A DNA stretch of 64,000 nt from Ichthyophis bannanicus (lineage: Eukaryota > Chordata > Amphibia > Gymnophiona > Ichthyophiidae). Where the stretch lies: NCBI GenBank assembly GCA_033557465.1, contig CM066031.1, forward strand, positions 177,847,043 to 177,911,042, in the 5' to 3' direction. Below the pieces are notes generated by a model. The model had not been told where the DNA came from. It saw only the letters and a program-made list of their open reading frames with translations, and did no database searches. Made by a program: the position numbers and the translations under genes. Below are positions 9,595 to 19,879 of this stretch, piece by piece (positions within the stretch are counted from its first letter, which is position 1; each line of letters starts with the position of its first letter).

Positions 9595-10931
9595 CAGGGC
9601 CGGATTTACCTTGAGTGAGGCCCTACGCCAACAAAAATTGTGGGCCCCCAGAAAAGATAAAAACGAGCACGCCGGATCAGCTGCGCGCTGTTGGCCCTGA
9701 CGTCATAATTAAACTGGGAATCCCAAAAGCCAAACTTGGAATGTACAACACTGTAGAAATAAAACTATACATTAATTTGCTCTTGTACTAAACAAAGTGC
9801 AGACGTTAATGATGCACATTTACCAGAGCTGACATATTCCAATTAATAAATTCAAAATAAAGTTATTCTCCTACTTCAGAAATGTGGTCCTCCTTTTAGT
9901 GCAAATAGAAAGCGCGAATATATATTTAATATAATTAAAGTTTTTTTTAAAAAAAGTCTCCTTTTCAAGAAAAACAAAGATAACTAGCAAAGCAGTGGGC
10001 TGCTTCGTTCACCTCAATCTACCAGGTGCAGAGTCCACGAATTTTGGCTTTTGTGCCGAATTGATGAAGTTAAACTTTAAATTTCTAACCCAGCTTGAGC
10101 CATTAGAGGCAGCTTTCCCACCACGCGCACTCATCTCCCACCCCGGCTCTCTGCAGCAACTTTTAGGAGAGTGGCGTTTCCGTTCATTAACGTCTCTATT
10201 CACCAACATCTTTAGTGCTGCTCTCCACCCCAATGGTTCTTTTGTTTCCACAGATAGCAGTGCCTAGGTGCTCTTAAGGGACTCCCTCCCCCGTGTATCC
10301 ATTCAGACTGTCGCGTAGCCCCATCCGTCGCGTCCCTTGATTAATATAAAAATGCTTCCCACCCAAACTTTCTCCATTCCACCTTCCGCTCCCCTCCACC
10401 TGAGCAGGAAACACGGGCTCCGTTCGTCCCCTCACCCCCCATTCCTGCTGTCCTCGCTCTCCCACCCCTTAGTCGCTTTGCGATACCCACTCACCGTCCG
10501 GGCAAGGTGCTCAGCTCAGCCGCACCACGATAAGCCCTCCACTCTTCGCATGGCTCTTGCGTGTCCACCACCAGGTGCGACAAAATCTCCTCCCCTCTTT
10601 CACTGGGCCGAACCCAGGTGACTGGCAGGCATCGGTCAGCCAGTCCGAACTGCTCTGCAGATTATTGATGGCGACATACAGCCAATCACTTAGCAGGACG
10701 GAGGGGCGGGAAGGAAGAGCTAGGGGGAAAGAGGGGGGGCGGGATCCTGAAGAGTCAACGAGCCAATGGAATGGGTTCTGTGAGCGTTAGCTGTGAGAGA
10801 ACGATGGGGCTGGATAGAAACTGAGAGACTACCAGGGCCGGTAATAAAGCGTTTGTTCAATTTTTGTGGGCCCTTGCCAGCTGTGGGCCCTACGCCACGG
10901 CGTAGTTGGCGTATAGGTAAATCCGGCCCTG
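9595..10931. mobile_element. hAT MITE inserted between pol and env
   Basis: 1337 bp with 16-bp perfect terminal inverted repeats (CAGGGCCGGATTTACC) and a perfect 8-bp target duplication ATTGTAGT at 9587-9594 and 10932-10939, diagnostic for hAT. It encodes no transposase. Bases 9700-9880 match, inverted, the A/T-rich part of the hAT-like copies at 4875-5030 and 26199-26345. The other half is GC-rich, with GGGGCGGGA-type GC boxes near 10704 and 10737 and CCAAT motifs near 10682 and 10762. It must be younger than the provirus. Confidence 0.95.
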
Positions 10932-11208
10932 ATTGTAGTTCTTCTGAATCCTCGCTGGAAAATCTTGACCTCGACGTCCTCTTCTTTCTTGGCACAATGC
11001 TGACCCGTTTGCTAATGAAGCAATTCAACGGATGTCGATGTTGATTGAAGATCCTCAAATGTCCCGCTGTGATGCCAACTTACCAACTGTAGTTGGCTCG
11101 ACGAAAGTTTATAGAAGCACAGTTATCCGATGAAGAAAAACAAATGTCTTTGCTGTATTAGAAACAGCAATCTTCTTCGAAAGACTTGTCTACTGTAGGA
11201 AAGGAGTT
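10932..11208 (-). other. pol-env intergenic part of the provirus
   Basis: Short proviral segment between the integrase stop and the MITE. In other gammaretroviruses the env splice acceptor lies near here; I see no unambiguous one. Confidence 0.4.
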
Positions 11209-12063
11209 CTAGGTCGCTGGTTGCCGCCTCAGGGTGAGTCGCAAAGGGATATCAGGATGTGGCTCTGCTGTCCACTGGTCCGGATCTGGAACTGCTGCTG
11301 GCTTGACTCTGCTGTGATGGATCCAGGATTCGATCTCTGCTACCTTTACTGCAGTTGGGGTAGACAAGATGACAGTGTATGGTCCCTTCCAATGAGGTTC
11401 CAGCGGTGTCTTCTTCCAATATTTGATCCACACCGAGGTACCCAGCTTGTAGGGATGCAGGGGTTCTGTCAAATTGATAGGCAACTGGTCCTGTATCCAC
11501 GTGTGAAGAGTCTGCAGAACAGAACTAAGAGCTAGAAGTTCTTGTCTGGTCATTTCTGAACCAATCTGTGGCAAACTACCCTTAACACCCTGCACTATTG
11601 GTGGGGGTTTGCCATATACAACTTCAAAAGGGGAAAATCCTGATGATTTCACAGGAGATGAGCGTATTCTAAGTAATGCTATTGGGAGAACCTGGGGCCA
11701 CTTTAGGTGGGTCTCCTGACATAACTTGGACATCTGAGATTTCAAAGTTCTATTCATTCGCTCAACTTTCCCTGAACTTTGGGGTCTGTATGCAGTGTGT
11801 AACTTCCATTGTATCTGTAAGGCACTTGCTAACTGCTGGGTAATTTGAGATACAAAGGAGGGTCCATTGTCTGACCCTATTACTGCTGGAATTCCAAATC
11901 TGGGGATAATTTCTCTTAACAAAACTTTAGTAACTTCTCGGGCTTTTTCAGTCCTGGTGGGGAAAGCTTCCACCCACCCAGAGAAGGTACAGACTAATAC
12001 TAACAAGTAACGGTATCCATTGGCCTTTGGCATTTCAGTAAAGTCTATTTGCAGGTGGTGCAT
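11209..12063 (-). CDS. pol: pol integrase domain (frameshifted)
   Basis: 284-codon open frame in a different frame from the upstream pol. It contains the catalytic core with the DD35E triad: D7 (QIDFTE), D65 (GSDNGPSF) and E101 (GKVERMNR), spaced 35 residues between the last two. The C-terminal part has the SH3-like DNA-binding fold text (LGTSVWIKYW...W.GPY.V) of gammaretroviral integrases. The N-terminal zinc-binding region is at the end of the upstream frame, so the single-base shift falls at about 12065-12110, between the HHCC region and the core. It overlaps the upstream frame by 19 bp. Confidence 0.93.
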   Translation of the reverse strand: MHHLQIDFTEMPKANGYRYLLVLVCTFSGWVEAFPTRTEKAREVTKVLLREIIPRFGIPAVIGSDNGPSFVSQITQQLASALQIQWKLHTAYRPQSSGKVERMNRTLKSQMSKLCQETHLKWPQVLPIALLRIRSSPVKSSGFSPFEVVYGKPPPIVQGVKGSLPQIGSEMTRQELLALSSVLQTLHTWIQDQLPINLTEPLHPYKLGTSVWIKYWKKTPLEPHWKGPYTVILSTPTAVKVAEIESWIHHSRVKPAAVPDPDQWTAEPHPDIPLRLTLRRQPAT

Positions 12064-14843
12064 GGGGGTAACACCTCCTGACTGAACTCGGGTGGTGGCG
12101 TAGGACCCTGTTTGGCATTATTCTTGGCACAAATTAGACACTGACGGGCTGTTGAAGCTGACAGGGCTCCCAATAAAGCGATACAAAAATGTGGTTTGAG
12201 TGCTTTCTCCATAGCACTCTTCCCATAATGTGTGGCTTGATGAAAGGCCTTGACAAAGGCTGGTCCCAACAATTCAGGGATCACTATTTGTCCTGGGGGT
12301 TGACTGCCCTCAGGTGGTGGCAGCTCAATCCATCCATCTTTCAGCACTCCCTCTTCTTTATTACAGTAGTAATCCAATTCTTTGGTGGTATATCGTGGTG
12401 TCCATAAATTAAGGGGTACTGGAAACAATGCTGCTTGTATTGGCGTTGCTTGTGGTGAAATTTGGCCTGTCATGGCTGCTTTACGTGCTGAGGCATCAGC
12501 AAATCTGTTTCCTTGGGCAACTTCTCCTTTTCCTGCTTGGTGTCCTCGACAGTGCATGACAGCAACACGGGTAGGGGCCCATACTGCATCTAGTAGCATC
12601 AATATTTCTGGGCCGTATTTGACTGATTTGCCTCCGGAGGTGATGAGCCCTCGTTCTTTATAGAGAGCTCCATGTGCATGCAAAGTGGTGAAGGCATATT
12701 TTGAATCGGTGTATACATTCAACAGAAGTCCTGCACCCAATACTAGTGCTCTGGTGAGTGCTATCAATTCTGCTTTCTGGGCTGATGTGCCTGATGCAAG
12801 AGCTGATGATTCAACAACTTCCTCCCGGGTGACTACTGCATACCCGGCACAGCGTCGTCCATTGATGATGAGGCTGCTTCCATCCACAAAATAGGTCCGA
12901 TCAGGGTTCTCTAAGGGCACATCTGTCAGATCAGGTCGACTTGAGAATACAGTATCCATGATTTCTATGCAGTCATGCTCTGGAGGGTCTTCACTGACTG
13001 GTATCAATGTGGCTGGGTTCAAGGCATGGCTCACTTCTAGTTGTATTTGCGGATTTTCACATAGCATACTCTGGTATTTCAGCATTCGGGAATTGGTGAG
13101 CCAATGATTTGCTTTTTGTTCCATAAGGGCAAGTACCGCATGTGGTACTGTGACGCGCAAGTTCTGTCCTAAAGTGAGTTTGTCTGCTTCACTCACTAAT
13201 AATGCCGTAGCTGCAACTGCTCTCAAACATGGTGGCCATCCTTTGGCCACAGTGTCCAATTGTTTCGATAGGTATGCTACGGGTCGTTCCCAATATCCCA
13301 ATTTCTGAGTCAACATGCCAAGGGCATTCCCTTGTATCTCATGTACGAATAAGTGGAAGGGCTTATGAACGTCTGGTAATCCAAGGGCTGGTGATGACAT
13401 TAATTCTTCCTTCAGGGTCTTGAAAGCTGCGTCTTGCTCAGGTCCCCACTCTAGTGGCGACTTCTCTTCTCCCTTGGTAGCTTCATATAGTGGTTTAGCA
13501 ATCTGAGCAAAGTTGGGTATCCATATCCGGCAGTACCCTGCTGCTCCCAGAAAGGCTCTGACTTGCTTTCTGGTAGTTGGGGTTGGGATACTGCACACGG
13601 CTTCTTTTCTCTCTCGTCCCAATTGTCGGCTTCCTTTAGTCAGGCGAAAGCCTAAGTATTTTACTTCTTTTTGGCATAGCTGTGCTTTTGCTCTGGAAAC
13701 TTTGTATCCAGCTTCATCCAATAGTTGCAAGAGGTCAGTAGTGGCTTGTATACATTCACTTTCCGATGTAGCAGCTACCAGTAGATCGTCCACATATTGG
13801 AGGAGTACTCTTTTCTCAGGGGCCACAGGGTAACTGGAGAGATCTTGGTTTAGCGCGGCACTGAAAATGGTGGGTGAATTCTTGAATCCTTGAGGCAATC
13901 GTGTCCAAGTGAGCTGGCACCGTCCTCCTGAGACAGGGTCCTCCCATTCAAAGGCAAACAGTAATTGACTAATTGGGGCTAATCTTATGTAAAATAATGC
14001 ATCTTTCAAATCCAAAACAGTAAAGTGGGTAGCTTCAGCAGGGATCAGTCCTAGAAGTGTGTAGGGATTTGGTACAACTGGATGTATAGTTTCAACTGCT
14101 TCATTCACTCTCCTTAGGTCTTGCACTGGGCGGTAGTCACCTGTCCCAGGCTTCTTTACTGGCAAAAGAGGAGTGTTCCATGGTGACTGACATACTTTGA
14201 GTAGGCCATACTCCAGTAATCTCAACAAATGGCGATGGATGCCTTCAATTGCTGCTCTTGGAAGGGGGTATTGCTTGACATGTACTGGTTCTGCACTAGG
14301 CTTGAGATTCACAATTACTGGAGCTATATGTTTGGCTAGGCCTGGTGGATTGCCTTCGGCCCATACTCCAGGAGGGGCGTCAATGCTTTTCAGAGTAGGT
14401 TCAAAATAGGTATCAACGACTGGCTCGGTACTATAATATCTCCATTCTTCTTCTCGGGGAACAGTAAGCACCATTAGTCCAGAGGGTTTTGGATTTACTG
14501 TCATTTGCATTTCTCCTTTCTCAGTAAAGGATATTTGGGCCTGCAGCTTGGCTAGCATATCTCCTCCCAGTAGTGGCACTGGGCACTCGGGCATGTAAAG
14601 GAATTGGTGTGTTATTTGCTGTCCCCCTAAATTACATATACGGTTCTGAAGAAAAGACTTAGTGGCTTTAGTGCCAGTTGCTCCCACAATGGTGACTGCT
14701 TTTGTAGAAAAAGGGGCTATTTGCTTATCCACTACAGAATGTTCTGCTCCAGTATCAACCATAAATTCCATGAATTGGTCTCCTATTTGTATACTGACCA
14801 TAGGCTCCTGGAGACCCAAAGCGAATTCGGAGCCCGGTCTGTC
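12045..14843 (-). CDS. pol: pol: protease, reverse transcriptase, RNase H
   Basis: Same frame as gag, separated from it by TAG at 14844-14846, the arrangement used for stop-codon readthrough in gammaretroviruses, so no own start is needed; the first Met is at 14819. Counting from that Met, the domains are: aspartic protease with VDTGA at 21-25; reverse transcriptase with LPQGF at about 308 and YVDD at 342-345; RNase H with YFVDGS near 665 and TDSKYAF near 735; then the start of integrase with H and C residues (THYGKSAMEK, CLICAKN). It ends at a frame-derived stop at 12045 because of the shift before the integrase core. Otherwise the 924 codons carry no stop. Confidence 0.95.
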   Translation of the reverse strand, partial: DRPGSEFALGLQEPMVSIQIGDQFMEFMVDTGAEHSVVDKQIAPFSTKAVTIVGATGTKATKSFLQNRICNLGGQQITHQFLYMPECPVPLLGGDMLAKLQAQISFTEKGEMQMTVNPKPSGLMVLTVPREEEWRYYSTEPVVDTYFEPTLKSIDAPPGVWAEGNPPGLAKHIAPVIVNLKPSAEPVHVKQYPLPRAAIEGIHRHLLRLLEYGLLKVCQSPWNTPLLPVKKPGTGDYRPVQDLRRVNEAVETIHPVVPNPYTLLGLIPAEATHFTVLDLKDALFYIRLAPISQLLFAFEWEDPVSGGRCQLTWTRLPQGFKNSPTIFSAALNQDLSSYPVAPEKRVLLQYVDDLLVAATSESECIQATTDLLQLLDEAGYKVSRAKAQLCQKEVKYLGFRLTKGSRQLGRERKEAVCSIPTPTTRKQVRAFLGAAGYCRIWIPNFAQIAKPLYEATKGEEKSPLEWGPEQDAAFKTLKEELMSSPALGLPDVHKPFHLFVHEIQGNALGMLTQKLGYWERPVAYLSKQLDTVAKGWPPCLRAVAATALLVSEADKLTLGQNLRVTVPHAVLALMEQKANHWLTNSRMLKYQSMLCENPQIQLEVSHALNPATLIPVSEDPPEHDCIEIMDTVFSSRPDLTDVPLENPDRTYFVDGSSLIINGRRCAGYAVVTREEVVESSALASGTSAQKAELIALTRALVLGAGLLLNVYTDSKYAFTTLHAHGALYKERGLITSGGKSVKYGPEILMLLDAVWAPTRVAVMHCRGHQAGKGEVAQGNRFADASARKAAMTGQISPQATPIQAALFPVPLNLWTPRYTTKELDYYCNKEEGVLKDGWIELPPPEGSQPPGQIVIPELLGPAFVKAFHQATHYGKSAMEKALKPHFCIALLGALSASTARQCLICAKNNAKQGPTPPPEFSQEVLPPCTTCK

Positions 14844-14846
14844 CTA
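14844..14846 (-). other. Probable native gag-pol readthrough stop (TAG)
   Basis: In-frame TAG, 36 codons downstream of the TGA that now ends gag, preceded by an acidic stretch and followed by GAC AGA and then the protease. Position and context match the gammaretroviral gag-pol junction. The TGA upstream is therefore the abnormal stop. Confidence 0.7.
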
Positions 14847-14951
14847 ATCTGCTTCATCTAAATCATAGGCTGTTGCGGCGGCCACTCCCTGTATGGCCTC
14901 CATTCGTTCTTGCTGAAATTGTTCTCGATTGGTTCCTCTGCGGTTTTGGGG

Positions 14952-16682
14952 TCAGCCCCTCCCTCTCTGAGGGGCATTCTCTCCCTCATCACGGGAAGTG
15001 TCTTCGAGTCGTGGGCATGCATTTCTCCAATGTCCTTCTTCTCTGCAATAGGCGCATTGATTTACGCCTAGTGAGGGCCGGTTTTCTCCTCGGCCCCTCC
15101 CTCTTCCTCTGCTCCTTTGACTAGGGAAGCCTCCCCTTTTCTGTTCAACTAACGCTGCAGCCAAAAAATCGGCTTTCTTCTTCATTTTACGTTCACTTTC
15201 TCTTTGTCTTTCATTATCACGATTCACAAACACTCTATGAGCGACGTCCAGTAACTGAGTTGCATTCATGCCCACAAACCCTTCTAATTTCTGTAGTTTC
15301 CGTCTAATATCTGGTTGGGACTGGCTGACAAAAGCGGCATTTACCATGCATAAGCTTCCCGGTGCAGCTGGGTCATAGGGAGTGTATATTCTATATGCTT
15401 CAGATAATCTCTCATAGAATACTGCTGGGCTTTCGTCTACGCCCTGGATCACTTCAGCTGTCTTGGTGAGATTCATGGCTTTCTGACCCCCCTTTCGCAG
15501 ACCTTGTAAAAGGCCTTGGCGAAAGTGTGCTAAAGCTTTGGATCCTACTTCGGTGTTCGGATCCCACTGAGGATCCTCGTTTGGGAATTCTTTCTTTGCT
15601 GCTTCGCGATTATCTATTCCAGCTGGTCCCTCTGCATGGGGATTATCTGCTAGCCAATTAACAGCTGCTCGCATAATTCTGGTCCGCTCTTCAGTAGTAA
15701 ATAAAGTAGACAGGAGCTGACGGCAATCTGACCAAGTGGGTTGATGGGTCTGCATAATTGTACTCATTAGTTCTGTTAACTCTTGGGGCTTGTCAGTATA
15801 GGAAGCATAATGTAATTTCCAGTTCAGCAAATCAGTAGTGGAGAAAGGCACATAAACTAAACTTAGGGGTCCCGGTACTATCTGGTCATCTGCATCTCTC
15901 ACGGGGATTCCCGGGACTTGCCGCAGGGGAGCTAATACTTTCGGGTGGGCTTTCTGCTTCTTAGTAGTGACTTTCGATACCTTAATGGGGGCTTTCAGCT
16001 TCGAGACTCGCTTAGTCTGGGGAGTCTCACTTGCAACTGATGAACTAGCACTAAGAACAGATTTTTCACTTCCTGTCTCAGTCAGGGAGGATGCGTCTTC
16101 ATCTTCCTGCTCTGACTCCTGCTTATCCTCAGTCCCAGACTGATCAGCCTCCTCATGAGACGGCTGATCTAGCTGGTCTTCTGGCTGGTGGGGGGGTGGA
16201 CCCTCCCGGTCCCGGGGGGCTGCAGCGGGATGCGGTGGTACTCTAGCGGGGCTATGAGCTTGGGGCTGTCTAATTATAACTTCTGGTGAATCGGGATCAA
16301 CATAGACAGGTTTCTGATCAGGTTTATTGACTGTCCCTGTTTTCTGGGTCGGGTCTGTTAATGCTAACATTATTCTGCACTGTTCTTCATAACAGCGCTG
16401 CGCCCAAGGGGGCGGTGTCTCACAAATACTTAACCAAGAATCTATATAGGGGTACTGATCGGGGTGCGCTACTCGCACCTTCCGATGAACTGACTGAATA
16501 ATTCCTATGTTAAACGTTCCATCTTTGGGCCACATGGGGTCTATAACGGGCCACTCCCTAGTACACAAAAGCTGTAATCGTGAGGCAGTCATTTTTACTC
16601 CATAATCCCCTGTATATCCTTTATTGAAATGCTTGATCATACATTCTAACGGAGTGTGCCTAGTAGACCCCGCCCCTCCCAT
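14952..16682 (-). CDS. gag: gag polyprotein
   Basis: 576 codons from the ATG at 16682. This start is chosen because it gives MGG at the N-terminus, a myristoylation signal, although the frame is open 19 codons further. Order: matrix (1-110), a proline-, glutamate- and aspartate-rich linker (about 125-230), capsid with the major homology region (SPAVFYERL...YTPYDP), a basic, charged stretch, and a single zinc knuckle CAYCREEGHWRNAC (CX2CX4HX4C) near the end. It stops at a TGA (14952-14954) in an RG-rich tail. The change could be a CGA-to-TGA transition at a methylated CpG. The frame continues open to TAG at 14844. No clear PPPY late motif was found. Confidence 0.93.
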   Translation of the reverse strand: MGGAGSTRHTPLECMIKHFNKGYTGDYGVKMTASRLQLLCTREWPVIDPMWPKDGTFNIGIIQSVHRKVRVAHPDQYPYIDSWLSICETPPPWAQRCYEEQCRIMLALTDPTQKTGTVNKPDQKPVYVDPDSPEVIIRQPQAHSPARVPPHPAAAPRDREGPPPHQPEDQLDQPSHEEADQSGTEDKQESEQEDEDASSLTETGSEKSVLSASSSVASETPQTKRVSKLKAPIKVSKVTTKKQKAHPKVLAPLRQVPGIPVRDADDQIVPGPLSLVYVPFSTTDLLNWKLHYASYTDKPQELTELMSTIMQTHQPTWSDCRQLLSTLFTTEERTRIMRAAVNWLADNPHAEGPAGIDNREAAKKEFPNEDPQWDPNTEVGSKALAHFRQGLLQGLRKGGQKAMNLTKTAEVIQGVDESPAVFYERLSEAYRIYTPYDPAAPGSLCMVNAAFVSQSQPDIRRKLQKLEGFVGMNATQLLDVAHRVFVNRDNERQRESERKMKKKADFLAAALVEQKRGGFPSQRSRGRGRGRGENRPSLGVNQCAYCREEGHWRNACPRLEDTSRDEGENAPQRGRG

Positions 16683-16969
16683 ATCGATGTGTGCGCGCAA
16701 CGACAAACAGAAAGGAAAAGGAGGGTGGACCGTGGGCAAGGGGTCCTCACGGCCCTAGAAACATTTAAGGGAAACAAATAACAAGACAAGGCGATGGTCG
16801 CTTCCTCCTTTTTACGACCTAGACGCGGTCGCCCGGCCAGGAAATGCGTTACTCAGGAGTCCGCCTTCGCTTGGTCTGTGTTGCAAGACCTCTCATTCAC
16901 ACTTCATTCACACAATCATGCTAGCAACGTATCCCAAAAACCCAGTCCTGTCTCTTCTGACTAGGCTAT

Positions 16970-17170
16970 CAAATTCAAAATCAAAAAGACGGTGGTTTCG
17001 CCCCGCGCATACTCATGCAGGGTTAATCGGACCGCCTTGAGAGCTCTCTTACCAAATGCAAATTCAAATTCCAAATTTCAAATTCCAAAAAGGCAGCGGG
17101 TTCACCTTGCGCATACTCATGCAAGGTTACTTAGACCGCCTGCGAGAGGTGATCAGGCTCTCTTACCAAA
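16970..17170 (-). repeat. Direct repeats in the proviral leader
   Basis: Two diverged units of about 90 and 108 bp (16970-17060 and 17061-17168) share GCGCATACTCATGCA(A/G)GGTTA, GACCGCCT and CTCTCTTACCAAA, with A/T-rich AAATTC words between. The first motif is partly self-complementary (TGCAT-GAGT-ATGCG on the sense strand). The position, between PBS and gag, is where packaging and dimerisation elements sit in retroviruses. Confidence 0.6.
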
Positions 17171-17493
17171 GTTCCAAAGTTCTAAAATTCAAACAGCAGT
17201 TCTGCTCTGACTCATCTGTCTAGACATACCAAATCAAAACTATACTCACCGGATCCGGTCCCCACTCCCAGGCAAGTGCATGAGTTGGACCTCGGACTCC
17301 CCTCACGGGTTCGAGGTGTTGGTTCTGACCGGGTCCGGCACCCACCGAGGCCTGGCCAGCTCCTTCCGATGCAAGGGACCGGTGGCGCCAGGGAGCGAGC
17401 CCACGTCGGGAGGGCATGATCCCGGCAGGACCAAACCTATAGAGGCGGAAAGTCGTGGTATATCAGATTATATACCCTCTGACCGTCCACACC

Positions 17494-17511
17494 TTCCCGG
17501 CCAACGCACCA
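17494..17511 (-). other. Primer binding site, tRNA-Gly(UCC) type
   Basis: TGGTGCGTTGGCCGGGAA on the minus strand, six bases inside the 5' LTR. All 18 bases are complementary to the 3' end of vertebrate tRNA-Gly(UCC) including CCA, from my knowledge of that tRNA. Confidence 0.85.
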
Positions 17512-17517
17512 AGAATA

Positions 17518-18161
17518 TGTAGCAGCAGAGCACATACAAACCAATAATACCAGGAGTCTGTTCAGAAGGTCCAAATCATTTATTTGTGCACAAGACTCAA
17601 GCAGAATCACATTCAAAATGGCTGAGCAATGGTTTCTAGCAAAACAACAACTTTTATACCGTTCTTTTCCATTCTAGACATAGGCAAACTTCTCATTGGT
17701 CCCGGTAACCCCTTCCACCCCATATATTGGTCCCGGTACCAATACGTAGATCCAATGAGGACCTTGGTCTGGGCTCAGCACCTGCTTACCCCCCTTACAG
17801 TCCTCATTACAATGATCACTTCTTAGGCTCTTGATACAATTCTTCTCCAAGGTCACTTAGCTAACTAGAACATGTGGGAAAGCAGGGCACTGTAACTTTT
17901 CTGTCAGCAGAGTTAATTAATTCCATAGAAGCTACACTCTCTTATCAATACCAATTAAACTTGTTTTTCTATATTCTCTAAGTTTCGATTCTGCTTAGCT
18001 GTACTTAATTGTGCTCTGTTAAGTTTCGATTCTATGGTAGCAGCATTTAGGGAAATGTGTAATTCCTTTGGGCCTCTCCACAGGCTTCATTTACAGGTCA
18101 AGCTGTTTAGGCCTCCCTGCTCATTTCAGACACCATGGATCACAGGCCTTCGCCTACCACA
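17518..18161 (-). repeat. 5' LTR of the provirus
   Basis: 644 bp, same boundaries and signals as the 3' LTR. Its TATA box is at 17651-17658; transcription of the provirus would start about 25-30 bases further toward lower coordinates. Confidence 0.95.
17651..17658 (-). promoter_or_regulatory. Proviral TATA box
   Basis: TATAAAAG on the minus strand, with two CCAAT boxes 50-90 bases upstream inside a repeated word (ATTGGTCCCGGTA on the plus strand). Confidence 0.75.
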
Positions 18162-19330
18162 TCCATATCTTGCTATTGTCTCAGCATACCATACACAGCC
18201 ATCATGCATTTACTATACAGTAACATACATGAACATCAGGTAGTGTGCGCACATATATCTCAGCCTTATGCCACTCTGAGGCACCATCTCAACAAACCCC
18301 CCTCAAGACAGTGCCAGACAAACATCCCACAAGCAACATGTCACATTCACAGAGCTTGAATTCCCAGTCTGCTCCTCTGACTACCCTTGATATACATGGA
18401 GTTTCATGATGTGGATCTATTACAGATCCATACACGTACAATACTCCTGTAACTTCGGGAACAGACAAACATCTGGCATTTAACAATGAATCTACATATT
18501 CAGCAGTCTTACAATACACAGTGGCCCAGACACCATGCATACAGGCAGCTCTACAGAGGCATGCAAACAAACCACCTTGTCCTCATGCCTCACAGCACAC
18601 CTAGGGGCTGGTTTCCAAAGCATCACTAGCAGCATAAGATTGATATTGGAGACAGTGTCCCTTTGAAATCAGTGGGTTCACAACTCTGATATCGGACACA
18701 GCCCTCTAGGACAGCTTATTAAACCAGAACATAACAGATCACATTATATGTTTGAGAACTTCACACAGAAAACACAATGCACAACTGTTTACGCAGCAAA
18801 TACAGCACCCAGCCTAGACCACATCTTAAAAACGCTTTCACCTCCCCCTCTGCATCAATGTCCACACAGAGGCCTGTCAGGGTGACCTCAAATAACAAAT
18901 ACCATCACACATCTGTGCTAACATGTTCACCTATGAGTATCAGCATTCAAACAAATATTTGCATGTACATGAGCAGCACACGGTAGCAGATGACAGAAAG
19001 TTTCAAGCATATGCCATCATAGCTGCAGAATTTCATAAAGCAATCACGTAAGACATACATACACCCTTTGGGCGAGGCACTGTGTGCCCACAATGTGACT
19101 ATTACATACTGGCCAGCATCACATGCACTGAAGTCTCTCACACTCCTCCTGAAACATCCTTCACCCACTACAGACAGTGACGCTTACACCTCTTCACATA
19201 CCACAGCAGTGTAACCAAAAACAACTTCCATCAACCCAGTACATACATGTTACTCAACAAATCTCTAAAACCCTTTCTCAGTCATTTACCACAAACACAT
19301 TCATACACCAGCATTCACAACCCTCATATG
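18162..19330. other. Backbone segment, right flank of the provirus
   Basis: CA-rich sequence continuing the segment that ends at 6797. No gene or known repeat family is recognised. Confidence 0.45.
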
Positions 19331-19505
19331 TAGGGAGGCGTGGCCTAGTGGTTGGGGCAAGGTACCACAGGCCAGAAGGTCAGTGGTTCAAATCCCACTA
19401 GAGGACAATAACCTTGGGCCAGAAGGACTGAGGTTTCTAGTCCCACAGGTGCTCCTTGTGGTCTTGGGCAAACCACTTAACTCTCCTTTTCCCATGTTCC
19501 CTGTA
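19331..19505 (+). mobile_element. tRNA-derived SINE
   Basis: A tRNA-like head with A box TGGCCTAGTGG (19341-19351) and B box GGTTCAAATCC (19385-19395), followed by a central domain with CTTGGGCAAACCACTTAAC, a text shared by CORE/V-type SINEs. The B-box region is partly duplicated: GGCCAGAAGG...GGTT...TCCCAC recurs at about 19417-19447 with a degraded box. No intact acceptor stem, so it is not a tRNA gene. Confidence 0.75.
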
Positions 19506-19879
19506 AGTATTAGTGCATGTGCCTCATATTCCTTCATGTTAATCATATCCCCCAACTGCTTTGACCCAGTGAAACTTTTAATTCAATCTAATAATTGCTC
19601 CACAGTAACATTCACGTGGTAATGGAAACAGTAGTGTGAGCGGATTCTGTACTATTCAATGGTGTTACACCAGAAAGTCTCAGACTCTGTAGCGCGTGAA
19701 TCAAACAGTATATAAAATACCATCAATAGCGCTCATTGCATCAACGACTGTTCTGGATTCTAGTCATTTATTTTATATATTTTATACCCTCCACCTTTTT
19801 CTTACCATCCTCACACACCGTTAAAAAACAAGTGCTTATCTTTAAAACGTTCCCCAACACCAACTTCAGGCGCCCTCTC

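Larger units (their letters stand above)
6798..18161 (-). mobile_element. Complete class I endogenous retrovirus (provirus)
   Basis: An 11.4-kb provirus, including a later 1337-bp hAT insertion. It is flanked by TCCA at 6794-6797 and 18162-18165, a 4-bp duplication usual for gammaretroviral integrases. Read on the minus strand the order is 5' LTR (17518-18161), PBS, long leader, gag, pol, env, polypurine tract, 3' LTR (6798-7441). Gag and pol are in the same frame, separated by a stop as in gammaretroviruses, and Gag has one CCHC knuckle. The LTRs differ at 7 of 644 positions, so it is fairly young. Coding capacity is broken by a TGA near the end of gag, a frameshift between RNase H and integrase, and a frameshift at the SU/TM border. 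Confidence 0.95.

Noticed and set aside
19331..19400. A tRNA gene
   Set aside because: A and B boxes are present, but there is no acceptor stem or anticodon arm, and it is followed by a SINE core.
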